The position numbers and the translations under genes are program-made. Shown here in pieces: positions 17,156 to 26,042 of a DNA stretch of 64,000 nt. Under the pieces are notes generated by a model. The model did not search any database and was not told the origin of the DNA. It saw only the letters and a program-made list of their open reading frames with translations. The stretch's first letter is position 1, and every line of letters starts with the position of its first letter. Source of the stretch: Sphingobacteriaceae bacterium (GTDB lineage: Bacteria > Bacteroidota > Bacteroidia > B-17B0 > Aurantibacillaceae); the NCBI GenBank assembly GCA_016715905.1, contig JADJXI010000017.1, positions 558,001 through 622,000 of the forward strand. The letters run 5' to 3'.

Positions 17156-18709
17156 TTATTTTTTTAATCGTTTGAATATATTCTCCATTTTTTTCAAACT
17201 TGGCATATGGGCGTATTGTATACGTTGTGCGTAATTAATAGAATCAACTATTTCTTTTTGTTTTAGCTCAATTGTTTCTTTTTGTTTTTCAACTTCTTTC
17301 TTTTGTTCTGAAATAATGGCATTGGCCTTTTTTTTATCCTGCAGATTTCGATATAGGGTAACTGAAAATAAAACTACTATAATCATAAATGCGCCAATAG
17401 AATAAGATATAATCCTTTGTGTTTGCTGTTCTTTAGCATGCAATTGTTCTTTATAAAGATGCTCTTCCTTTAATTTGTTTTCTTTTTGTTCAAAAATGTA
17501 AGATATATTTTTTTGAAGCGTTTTTTTTCTGATATCAAAATCATTTATGCTGTCTTTTAACCTACTATGCAATTCAAAGAATTGAAGCGCTTTAACCGGA
17601 TTATTATTTTCCTTATACAATTGGTATAAATTATCGGCAGCCATTTTAATGCCATTGATTGCTTTCATTTCGTTGAACTTCTTAAAACAATCTAAATAGA
17701 TTCGTTCTGCTTTGGAGTTTTCATTCTTTTTTTTGTAAAGAGTTCCAATGGCCATTTCAGTATAGGTTTGACCTTCTTTATTTTGTGTTTGGACATATAA
17801 TTGTAATGCTTGGTTGTATACTTTTAGAGCAGAATCTCCGGGAAAAAGATTGGCCATATTATATAAGGAGTTTGCAATCCCGTTTAAATCATTTATATCT
17901 CTTCTTATAGTAAGCGATTTATTATAATAATAAAGTGCAAGGTTTTTATTCTGTTTTGATACTATTCTGCCGGCATTCAGGTAGGCATAGCCAAGCTGGC
18001 TGAAATCATTATAATATATTGCAGAGGTAATAGCTTTATCATTATAAATTATAAAATTGGCTGTATCTTTTTCTTCCAAAAATAGCCCTGCTAAATTAAG
18101 GTTGATGGCAGTTTTATCTTTTTTCTTGTATTTATCCGCTTGTTTTTCTGCTTCAAATAAAAACTCAACGGATTTGGCATAGTTACCACTTTGCTGATAA
18201 GCTAATCCAATATTACTATATACCATTGGGAGCTCGGTTAGTTTATTTACTTTTTTGTAAAAGTTAATGCTCTCAATAAAAATGGCTATGGCTTTTTCGT
18301 AATCACCAATTGTGAGATAAATATTGGCTTTATTGTTAAGTGCTAGTGCATATTGATCCCATAACTCAAGTTTGTATTGAATTGCCATGCAGGAATCAAA
18401 ATATTGCATGGCACCATCATTTCGTCCTTTGGAAAGTTCAACGTAACCCAAATCGTTTAAAAAAACAGCTTCAATTTTTTTTAGTCTTGCTTCGTAAGCA
18501 GGGTTATCCTTTTCTGATTTTCTGGTAAGTTCAAGTCCTTTTTTCCACAGAATTGCTGCTGAATCTAATTTGAAACTGTAAATGCTTTCTCCACGCAACA
18601 AATATGGGATGATTTTGGTGGAGTCTTCAATAAATACATTTTGCGCTAGAGATAGGCTCGAATTTAGAGATATTCCAAAAACAAATATTACATGTAATTT
18701 CCTAAACAT
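17156..18709 (-). CDS. TPR sensor with membrane helix and SpoIIE-linker but no phosphatase domain
   Basis: 517 aa from ATG 18709. Signal peptide MFRKLHVIFVFGISLNSSLSLAQ, then about ten TPR helices (for example NNKANIYLTIGDYEKAI, SNIGLAYQQSGNYAKSV), a membrane helix near 436-456 and a cytosolic coiled coil ending in KQKEIVDSINYAQRIQ (about 482-496). In the related protein at 20254 this linker leads into a PP2C/SpoIIE phosphatase; here the protein stops about 20 residues later (FKRLKK). The neighbouring DNA holds no displaced phosphatase, so the shortening is not a local frameshift. It is the last gene of a three-gene leftward operon. An in-frame TTG at 18799 would give a longer start, but without a cleaner signal peptide. 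Confidence 0.75.
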   Translation of the reverse strand: MFRKLHVIFVFGISLNSSLSLAQNVFIEDSTKIIPYLLRGESIYSFKLDSAAILWKKGLELTRKSEKDNPAYEARLKKIEAVFLNDLGYVELSKGRNDGAMQYFDSCMAIQYKLELWDQYALALNNKANIYLTIGDYEKAIAIFIESINFYKKVNKLTELPMVYSNIGLAYQQSGNYAKSVEFLFEAEKQADKYKKKDKTAINLNLAGLFLEEKDTANFIIYNDKAITSAIYYNDFSQLGYAYLNAGRIVSKQNKNLALYYYNKSLTIRRDINDLNGIANSLYNMANLFPGDSALKVYNQALQLYVQTQNKEGQTYTEMAIGTLYKKKNENSKAERIYLDCFKKFNEMKAINGIKMAADNLYQLYKENNNPVKALQFFELHSRLKDSINDFDIRKKTLQKNISYIFEQKENKLKEEHLYKEQLHAKEQQTQRIISYSIGAFMIIVVLFSVTLYRNLQDKKKANAIISEQKKEVEKQKETIELKQKEIVDSINYAQRIQYAHMPSLKKMENIFKRLKK

Positions 18710-18788
18710 AATGCTTATCAAATATATGATAAAAGCATATAACCGATTAAGTAATGCTCCAACCAAAATATTATAATTAATTGACAGT

Positions 18789-20252
18789 TTAGGATTCAAA
18801 CGAAGAGTCTTTCAATTTGTTAATTTTGTTATTGATATATTTATCAGTTGGTAAATGTGACCTCTGAATTCTTTGTGCGTAATTGATTGAATCTAAAATT
18901 TCCTTTTGTTTTTCTTCTATCTCTCTTTTTTGTTCTTGTAATTCTAAATAAATTTTTTTGCGCAGTAGGTTACTTCTAATCGTAAAAAAAATCAACACTC
19001 CGCATAATAGGAGGCCTGACACAAATAATATGATAATGTGGTTTTGAGATTCAATTTCAATATTTTTGGCCGTAATACTTAAAGCGTTTAATTCTCTTTC
19101 TGATTTTAATTGTTCAATTTCCCTTTGTTTCTTTTCAGTTTCTAGTTTAGTGCCTAATTCAGCAACTTTAAGAGCAAGATTATTTGAATTGCTCTTGTAA
19201 GAATTTACTAATTCAGTTAGCACTTGTGTTTCTGCGTTTTTTACTTCATATTTAATATTTTCTAAGGTGAGGAGAACGGATGAAAGATTCTGATCGCGAA
19301 AAGTGGCAAATACCCAATCTATCTGATCGCCATTTTCATTATAACCGGGCTCTGTATCAAGATTCATCCCATTTTTAATTAAATTCTTATTTTCACCATT
19401 CATAAATTCCGGTATAGAATCTCTGAATAATTCAATTAATTGTTTTAATTCTGTTCCGGAATATTTACCTTTTTTAGGTTCAAAATAATCCAATCCACAA
19501 ATAAAATTAGTGGGAGATTTTATATTGGAAATAGATTTCATGTCAGCTATATCCATAGTGTCGGCTTTACTTAAATTCACTTCTTCAACATTAGAAATTA
19601 GCGCATTTCTAAAACTCTTCAAATATTGTTCTACTGAATCGGTTAGCTGCTTTAAACGTAACGCTCTTGTATAAAAAAATAAAGTGTCTTTTCTTGAAAT
19701 TTCATCAAAGACATTATATAACTGTTTGTTTCTTAATTCTAATCTACTTATAGAATTTTTAACCTGTAGCGTATTTTTTGCAAATGAACGAGCAATAAAA
19801 TCGCCTCGCTGTACTCCGCCACCTATTCCGCCAATAATGAGCGACCCAAGTAAAAAATAAATAATTAATTGGTGAAGGAATGCTTGTGATTTACCTCCAT
19901 TTCTAAAAAGTTGATAAAGCGCTAAAGGGAAAATAATGTATAGACTAAGGGAAATCCAAAGGTTAAATAAAATTCCGGCTCCGGGCCAATATTGTGTTTT
20001 AAATAAAAATGTAACAGCGGTAAGCAGTAGTGCCAAAAATTGAAAATAAGTTCTCCAGTTTCGATTTTCTTTTTTCAAATTCAATAACCAAAGCGGCAGG
20101 TAAAATAAAACAAAACAAATGTTTCCGATAATAAGTTGTTGTGATGCGCTGGGCCAATGCATTAATTTAAAAAAAGTACCGGTTGAGATAAAGAATGCAG
20201 CTAACCAACCAAATAATAGTTGCGCCCCCTTGGTTTTTTCTACTTTATCCAT
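18789..20252 (-). CDS. Membrane sensor with GldL-like helices, GldM-like domain and SpoIIE-linker, no phosphatase
   Basis: 487 aa. Four N-terminal membrane helices include two FK-x3-WP motifs (FKLMHWPSAS, residues 29-38; FKTQYWPGAG, 84-93), like those of the gliding/T9SS motor protein GldL. The following extracytoplasmic part (about 155-360), with RDQNLSSVLLTLENIKYEVKNAETQVLTEL split over its end, resembles the N-terminal region of GldM. A coiled coil, a fifth membrane helix (about 405-426) and a cytosolic coil ending ILDSINYAQRIQ (about 452-463) complete it; it stops soon after without a phosphatase. Starts 1 nt after the stop of the TPR-phosphatase gene, so coupling is likely. Gld resemblance is from reading motifs, not from a profile search. 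Confidence 0.65.
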   Translation of the reverse strand: MDKVEKTKGAQLLFGWLAAFFISTGTFFKLMHWPSASQQLIIGNICFVLFYLPLWLLNLKKENRNWRTYFQFLALLLTAVTFLFKTQYWPGAGILFNLWISLSLYIIFPLALYQLFRNGGKSQAFLHQLIIYFLLGSLIIGGIGGGVQRGDFIARSFAKNTLQVKNSISRLELRNKQLYNVFDEISRKDTLFFYTRALRLKQLTDSVEQYLKSFRNALISNVEEVNLSKADTMDIADMKSISNIKSPTNFICGLDYFEPKKGKYSGTELKQLIELFRDSIPEFMNGENKNLIKNGMNLDTEPGYNENGDQIDWVFATFRDQNLSSVLLTLENIKYEVKNAETQVLTELVNSYKSNSNNLALKVAELGTKLETEKKQREIEQLKSERELNALSITAKNIEIESQNHIIILFVSGLLLCGVLIFFTIRSNLLRKKIYLELQEQKREIEEKQKEILDSINYAQRIQRSHLPTDKYINNKINKLKDSSFES

Positions 20253-20253
20253 C

Positions 20254-22254
20254 TTATATTCTAATTCCTAAAACACATACATCATCCACTTGCTCTAAAT
20301 CGCCTTTCCATTCTTTGAATTTAGATTCCATTAATTTTTCCTGAGCTTTTACATCTAAAGTTGATATTGAACTCAGCATTTCGTTTAGTTGTTTGTATTT
20401 GAATTTTTTCCCTTTAGGCCCACCAAACTGATCAGCAAAACCATCGGTATACAAATAAAGCATATCGCCTTTTTGTAATTTTAAAGTATTGGTTTTAAAT
20501 GATTCGTTTTTTTCTCCCAAGCCAACCGGCATTTTATCTGCTGCATATGATTGCATTACACCTTCATGAAACGAAACCGGTGAATTATTAGCGCCCGCGT
20601 ATTCAATTTTTCCGTTGTCATGTATACAAAGTAAAATGGCATCCATTCCATCTTGTCTGCCTTCTTGAGAAATATTCTCAATTAATCGCTGTCGTACAAA
20701 ATCAAATACTTTTCCGGGCTCTTTAATGTTTTTTTCGTTGATGGCTTCGTTTAAAAAACTAATGTTTAATAGACTCATAAATGCCCCCGGCACACCATGG
20801 CCGGTACTATCACAAACCGCTAAATAAAAACGCGATTCATTTTTAGTGGCCCAGTAAAAATCACCGCTAACAATATCTTTGGGTTGAAACAAAACAAAAC
20901 TGTCAGGAATAGTTTGATTCACAAATTCGTGATTAGCCAATAATGTTTTTTGAATTTTTTGCGCATAATTAATGGAGTCAACAATCTCTTTCTGTTTTTC
21001 TTCAACTAAATGTTTTTGATTTATTATTACCTGGTTTGTATTAGCTAATTCTGCGCTTAACTGTTTTTTTTCTTTATAGTTTTTATATACAATAATAAAA
21101 AAGACTAAAGATAAAATTAGAGCTGCGCCAATTAAGAGAGAAATAATTTTTTGTTTTTTATTTTCTGCCTCAGCTATTGCTTCTTTCTTATCTTGTTCAG
21201 ATTTCATCAGCATTTCTTTTTTTTCAAAGTCGTGTCTTAAATCACTCGTTATTAAAAGTCCCTGGTTTTTCAAGTTGTTTATAGAATCATCAAATTGCCT
21301 ATAAATTTTGTAATGATAAATTGCGTTTTTATAGTTTTTTCCGGCTTCATAGGCATTATACAGAATTTGATGAGAACTTAAAAAAATTTCGGGAAATTTA
21401 TTTTCCTTTTGAAATCCCAAAGATTTATTAGCATATTCAATGGCTTTGTTGTAGTTATTTAATTGTAAATATGCTCTACCGTAATTGTTATAAATTATTG
21501 ATAGATTTTCCTGATCTTTTTGAGGTTTACAATTTTCTTCTGCCAATTGAAGATGCTTTAGCGCAACTTCAGGCAATCTGTTTCTTAAATAAAGATCACC
21601 CAGATTGTTATAACAGGTAGTTAAAGCGGAATTTGATTCAAGCTTTTTATAAATTTCGATAGCTTTATTTAAGTATTCATGGGCCATTCCGGTATCTTGA
21701 ATATTTTTATAATATCCGGCCAGACTTTTATATGCATTCGCCATGCCTCTTTCGTCGTTAGATTTTATTGACGCCTCAAGTCCTATTTTGTAATACTTAA
21801 GTGATTTTTCGTGGTTATTAACTGTTTTATATAAAGCCCCTATGTTATTAGCTGTATAGGATATGCCATGTAAATAATTTGCCGTTTCGGCCATTTCTAG
21901 TGCTTTAAAATAATAATTAGTAGCTTCATTTATATCACCAATTTTCTTTTTGATTAATCCGATGTTATTGTAAACCGTAAAAACCGTCATCACGTAAAAC
22001 TTCTTTTCAGCTCCTTTAACAATTCCAATTTTGCCATCGGCAATTTTTAATATTGAATTTAAGATTTGAAGATTTCCAGATGGGTCATCGATTAGATCAT
22101 TGCTAATTAATTGCCCTAGTTGAATAATCTTAAGTGTATCGTGTACACTGCTCGTGTAAATATTTTGAATTAGATCAGACTTCGTTTTTTCTTGAGAAAA
22201 AAAGTATAACCCGTAAAAGGTCAAGAATATTAGCCAAAAAAGTTTCTGCCTCAT
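20254..22254 (-). CDS. TPR sensor with PP2C/SpoIIE serine phosphatase domain
   Basis: 666 aa. Signal peptide, about eight TPRs (NNIGALYKTVNNHEKSL, YNNLGDLYLRNRLPEVA), one membrane helix (about 371-391), a coiled coil, the DSINYAQKIQKTLL linker (about 422-436) and a C-terminal SpoIIE-type phosphatase (about 445-666). The metal-binding acidic motifs are present: SGDFYWA, CDSTGHGVPGAFMS, DGMDAILLC, LYTDGFADQFGG and QVDDVCVLGI. It should sense something in the periplasm through the TPR region and dephosphorylate a cytosolic protein. First gene of the operon with 18789 and 17156. The space to gcvP is only about 50 bp and carries gcvP's terminator, so its promoter is not obvious. Confidence 0.88.
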   Translation of the reverse strand: MRQKLFWLIFLTFYGLYFFSQEKTKSDLIQNIYTSSVHDTLKIIQLGQLISNDLIDDPSGNLQILNSILKIADGKIGIVKGAEKKFYVMTVFTVYNNIGLIKKKIGDINEATNYYFKALEMAETANYLHGISYTANNIGALYKTVNNHEKSLKYYKIGLEASIKSNDERGMANAYKSLAGYYKNIQDTGMAHEYLNKAIEIYKKLESNSALTTCYNNLGDLYLRNRLPEVALKHLQLAEENCKPQKDQENLSIIYNNYGRAYLQLNNYNKAIEYANKSLGFQKENKFPEIFLSSHQILYNAYEAGKNYKNAIYHYKIYRQFDDSINNLKNQGLLITSDLRHDFEKKEMLMKSEQDKKEAIAEAENKKQKIISLLIGAALILSLVFFIIVYKNYKEKKQLSAELANTNQVIINQKHLVEEKQKEIVDSINYAQKIQKTLLANHEFVNQTIPDSFVLFQPKDIVSGDFYWATKNESRFYLAVCDSTGHGVPGAFMSLLNISFLNEAINEKNIKEPGKVFDFVRQRLIENISQEGRQDGMDAILLCIHDNGKIEYAGANNSPVSFHEGVMQSYAADKMPVGLGEKNESFKTNTLKLQKGDMLYLYTDGFADQFGGPKGKKFKYKQLNEMLSSISTLDVKAQEKLMESKFKEWKGDLEQVDDVCVLGIRI

Positions 22255-22270
22255 TATTTAATTTAATAAA

Positions 22271-22295
22271 AAATCCCCGAGGAAAACGGGGATTT
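22271..22295 (-). terminator. Rho-independent terminator after gcvP
   Basis: AAATCCCCG (22271-22279) pairs with CGGGGATTT (22287-22295) around a 7-base loop, with a T-rich run on the minus strand. It lies between the gcvP stop and the start of the TPR-phosphatase gene, separating the two leftward units unless read-through occurs. Confidence 0.8.
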
Positions 22296-22304
22296 AAATT
22301 ATTA

Positions 22305-25175
22305 TTAGGCTTCCGCACCTTCAGTCATGTAATCCTCAATCGGAGCACAAGAACAAACCAGGTGTCTGTCGCCATACGCATTATCTACTCGTGCAACACT
22401 CGGCCAAAATTTATTAGCTTTAACCCAAGGCAGTGGAAAAGCTGCTTTTTCTCTACCGTAAGGTTTATCGTATTTATCTGAAATAATAAGTTTAGCGGTA
22501 TGCGGTGCATTTTTAATCACATTGTTTACTTTGTCGGCCTTACCATCAATGATTTCTTGAATTTCTTTACGGATGTTTATCATGGCTTCACAAAAACGAT
22601 CTAATTCTGCTTTTGATTCGGATTCAGTTGGCTCAACCATTAATGTATTTACAACCGGAAAGGCAACGGTTGGCGCGTGGAAACCATAATCCATTAAACG
22701 TTTTGCAATATCGGCAACCTCCACATTACTGGCCATTTTAAAATCACTGCAATCTAAAATCATTTCGTGTGCGCAACGATTATTTGTTCCGGTATATAAA
22801 ATTTTATAATGGTCTTTTAATATTTCTTTCATGTAGTTGGCATTCAAGATTGCAGTTTCTGTTGCTGATTTTAAACCATCGGCTCCTAACATTTTAATAT
22901 AACCATAACTGATTAATAAAATTAAAGCACTTCCGAATGGTGCAGAGCTTACGGCCTGAATTCCTTTGGCTCCACCGGTATTAATGATAGGGTGAGTTGG
23001 CAAATAAGGAACTAATTTTTCTACCACACCAATAGGCCCCATGCCGGGTCCACCGCCTCCATGAGGAATGGCAAATGTTTTGTGTAAGTTGAGGTGACAT
23101 ACATCTGCTCCGATATTTCCGGGAGAGGTTAATCCAACCTGTGCATTCATATTGGCACCATCCATATAAACTAATCCACCATTATCATGAATGATTTTAG
23201 TTATTTCGGTAATTCCTTCCTCATAAACTCCGTGTGTGCTAGGATAAGTAATCATGATACAACTTAAATTGGCTTTATGTTGTTCTGCTTTTGCCTTTAA
23301 ATCGGCAATATCTACATTTCCTTTAGCGTCACATTTTACGATAACAATATCCATACCCGCCATGGCCGCGCTAGCCGGATTGGTTCCATGAGCGGATTGC
23401 GGAATTAAGGCAACTGTACGGTGAGCACCGTTATTAGCAATGTGGTACTGACGAATAACCATCAATCCGGCATATTCACCTTGCGCGCCTGAATTAGGTT
23501 GAAAGCTCATCTTCGCAAACCCGGTGATATTGCTTAAATCTTTATCAAGCGTATTAATAATTTCAGCATATCCTTGTGCCTGTTCAACCGGAACAAAAGG
23601 ATGGATGTGTGCGAACTCGGCCCAGGTTAATGGCAATAATTCACTGGCTGCATTTAATTTCATGGTACATGAGCCTAATGAAATCATGGAATGAACTAGG
23701 GATAAATCTTTATTCTCAAGTCGCTTGATGTAACGCATCATATCACTTTCGCTGTGATAGGTATTAAATACAGGATGTGTTAAGTAAGGAGACTTACGCT
23801 CTGCAAAAGTGCCTTTTAAAATATTTTGTTGCGTATATTTTCCGCTATAAGTTTTACCGGCCAATCCTGCAAAAACATTTAGAATATCGTTTACGTCTTC
23901 TTCTTCTACTGTTTGATCTATAGAAAACGCAACATGTTTATCATCTATATATCGGAAGTTTATTTCTTTCGCTTCAGCCAAACTTTTTAGTTTCTTACTA
24001 TCGGCAACAACGACAAGCGTATCGAAATACAATTTGGTTTTTATTTCGAATCCTAATTTTTTAAGTTCAGAAGCTACAAAAGCAGTATTTCCATGTACTT
24101 GTTCTGAAATAGCTTTTATTCCGTCTTTACCATGATACACTGCATACATGCTCGCCATGATGGCTAATAAGGCTTGTGCTGTACAAATATTAGATGTTGC
24201 TTTATCTCGTTTAATATGTTGTTCGCGGGTTTGTAATGCCATACGCAAGGCTTGATTTCCTTCAGCGTCAATGGAAACACCAATAATTCTTCCCGGAATT
24301 AATCTTTTATAATCTTCTTTACAAGCGAAAAATGCCGCATGAGGTCCGCCATATCCTAATGGAACACCAAATCTTTGTGAATTACCGTACACCACATCTG
24401 CTCCCCATTCTCCCGGAGGAACAATGGATGCAAGCGACAATAAATCGGTGCCCACACCAATTTGAATTTCCATGGCTTTACACTTTTCAGAAAAACCTTT
24501 GTAATCTTTTATTTCTCCATTGATATCAGGATATTGTAAGAGTACTCCAAAATAAGTTTCATCCAGCTTTGCCGAATCAACATCACCTATTACTACTTCA
24601 ATACCAACCGGACTACAACGGGTTTGAACCACATCAATCACCTGAGGGAAAATGGAACTGCTCACTAATAATTTATTGGCATTATTTTTTTGTTTATCGC
24701 GTGATCGGTTGCTATAAAACATAAAAGCAGCTTCTCCGGCCGCAGTTGCCTCATCTAATAAACTGGCATTGGCTATGGGCATAGCAGTTAAATCCATCAC
24801 CATGGTTTGGAAATTTAACAAAGCTTCAAGTCGGCCTTGCGCAATTTCTGCCTGGTAAGGAGTATACGCTGTATACCAACCCGGATTTTCTAATATGTTT
24901 CTTTGAATAACAGCGGGCAAAATATTATTGTAATAACCAAGACCGATATAACTGCGGAAAACTTTATTCTTTTTACCGGCAGCTTTTAAATGTTTTAAAT
25001 ATTGATGTTCACTCAGTGCCTCACCTGTGGCTAAGGGCGCTTTTAATCGTATAGCAGACGGAACAGTTTGTTCAATCAATTCTTTTACGCTGGAAACGCC
25101 AATTTTTTTTAGCATTTCCTTTACTTCATTTTCTCTTGGTCCGTTATGACGGTTCACAAATTTATCTGTACTCAT
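22305..25175 (-). CDS. gcvP: Glycine dehydrogenase (decarboxylating), P-protein
   Basis: 956 aa, the size of a fused homodimeric-type P-protein, with N-terminal (1 to about 440) and C-terminal (about 455-956) halves of the same PLP fold. The PLP-binding lysine is in HLNLHKTFAIPHGGGGPG near residue 700, and the glycine-rich loop and GSCTMKLNAASELLP segment are typical. It decarboxylates glycine and passes the aminomethyl group to the lipoyl arm of GcvH. GcvT and GcvH are not in the window, so the cleavage-system genes are scattered. Start ATG 25175; followed by an intrinsic terminator. Confidence 0.96.
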   Translation of the reverse strand: MSTDKFVNRHNGPRENEVKEMLKKIGVSSVKELIEQTVPSAIRLKAPLATGEALSEHQYLKHLKAAGKKNKVFRSYIGLGYYNNILPAVIQRNILENPGWYTAYTPYQAEIAQGRLEALLNFQTMVMDLTAMPIANASLLDEATAAGEAAFMFYSNRSRDKQKNNANKLLVSSSIFPQVIDVVQTRCSPVGIEVVIGDVDSAKLDETYFGVLLQYPDINGEIKDYKGFSEKCKAMEIQIGVGTDLLSLASIVPPGEWGADVVYGNSQRFGVPLGYGGPHAAFFACKEDYKRLIPGRIIGVSIDAEGNQALRMALQTREQHIKRDKATSNICTAQALLAIMASMYAVYHGKDGIKAISEQVHGNTAFVASELKKLGFEIKTKLYFDTLVVVADSKKLKSLAEAKEINFRYIDDKHVAFSIDQTVEEEDVNDILNVFAGLAGKTYSGKYTQQNILKGTFAERKSPYLTHPVFNTYHSESDMMRYIKRLENKDLSLVHSMISLGSCTMKLNAASELLPLTWAEFAHIHPFVPVEQAQGYAEIINTLDKDLSNITGFAKMSFQPNSGAQGEYAGLMVIRQYHIANNGAHRTVALIPQSAHGTNPASAAMAGMDIVIVKCDAKGNVDIADLKAKAEQHKANLSCIMITYPSTHGVYEEGITEITKIIHDNGGLVYMDGANMNAQVGLTSPGNIGADVCHLNLHKTFAIPHGGGGPGMGPIGVVEKLVPYLPTHPIINTGGAKGIQAVSSAPFGSALILLISYGYIKMLGADGLKSATETAILNANYMKEILKDHYKILYTGTNNRCAHEMILDCSDFKMASNVEVADIAKRLMDYGFHAPTVAFPVVNTLMVEPTESESKAELDRFCEAMINIRKEIQEIIDGKADKVNNVIKNAPHTAKLIISDKYDKPYGREKAAFPLPWVKANKFWPSVARVDNAYGDRHLVCSCAPIEDYMTEGAEA

Positions 25176-25294
25176 GGCGGTTAATTTTAGACATTAAATG
25201 TAGCAATTATTAGCAATTTTCAATAGGATGGAACATGAATATATGGGTAAAAATCATATGAATTTCTGTTATAATCAGTTATAAAACCTTTCCG

Positions 25295-25302
25295 TAAATT
25301 TG
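25295..25302 (+). promoter_or_regulatory. TAnnTTTG promoter box for the MbnP gene
   Basis: TAAATTTG, 14 nt before the ATG at 25317, the probable promoter of the MbnP-MbnH-YHYH cluster. Confidence 0.5.
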
Positions 25303-25316
25303 TTTGTTGGGTTTTA

Positions 25317-26042
25317 ATGAAAATTACATTTCATATTTGCTTTTTTGTATGGCTTTGTCCGCTATTTTGTGTGGGGCAAAACAATGCTGTAGTTAAAGTT
25401 AAAATTAACCCGGTTTTTAAAGGGGCTGAATTACAACTCGGAAAAACGTATGCGTTAAATGAAAAAGCAGATAGTTTTCAGGTTACTATGCTAAAATTTT
25501 ATGTTTCTAATGTTAAGTTCATAAATGATAATGCTGTTGCGCAAGAAGAAAAAGAGAGTTGTCATTTAATGGATGCTGAAGAGGAAGAACGTTTAGCATT
25601 TAGCTGTAAGCAAATAAAAACAGATAAATACATCGGTATACAATTTGGAATTGGGGTAGACAGTGCTAAAAATAATGCGGGTATACTTTCAGGAGATTTG
25701 GATCCGGCCAATGGAATGTTTTGGGCCTGGAATACAGGTTATGTTTCTCTGAAAATCGAAGGGAATTATATTGCTAAAAACTCAAATAAAACGGCCGTTG
25801 ATTTTCATATTGGGGGTTATTTAAGTCCATATAACACTTATAGAACAGTTGATTTGAAATTTCCACAAAGCCGAAATATTTCAAAAAAAGCGGAAGTTGT
25901 TATTGAAGCAGATGTTATTAAATTATTTTCAGGGATAAATCTTAGCGAAACATTTCACGTTGTAATACCGGGAAAAGAGGCCATGATTTTAGCTGATAAT
26001 TATTCAAAAATGTTTAAGATTATTTCGGTTGAAAGCGAATGA
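25317..26042 (+). CDS. MbnP-family copper-binding-type exported protein
   Basis: 241 aa with a signal peptide ending CVGQ. The body matches the MbnP family: an early strand VKVKINPVFKGAELQL, KFYVSNVKF, HLMDAEEE, IGIQFGIGVDSAKNNAG, the block MFWAWNTGYVSLKIEG (residues 134-149), and VDFHIGG. In characterised MbnP proteins a tryptophan is oxidised to kynurenine by the partner dihaem enzyme MbnH and takes part in copper binding; W136 and W138 are candidates here. The stop overlaps the ATG of the MbnH-like gene by 4 bases, so the pair is translationally coupled. The copper role is by family, not shown here. Confidence 0.8.
   Translation: MKITFHICFFVWLCPLFCVGQNNAVVKVKINPVFKGAELQLGKTYALNEKADSFQVTMLKFYVSNVKFINDNAVAQEEKESCHLMDAEEEERLAFSCKQIKTDKYIGIQFGIGVDSAKNNAGILSGDLDPANGMFWAWNTGYVSLKIEGNYIAKNSNKTAVDFHIGGYLSPYNTYRTVDLKFPQSRNISKKAEVVIEADVIKLFSGINLSETFHVVIPGKEAMILADNYSKMFKIISVESE

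Noticed and set aside
17156..20252. Frameshift as the reason for the missing phosphatase domains
   Set aside because: No SpoIIE motifs such as GDFYW or TGHGVPGAFMS appear after either stop in any frame; the next sequence is another gene.
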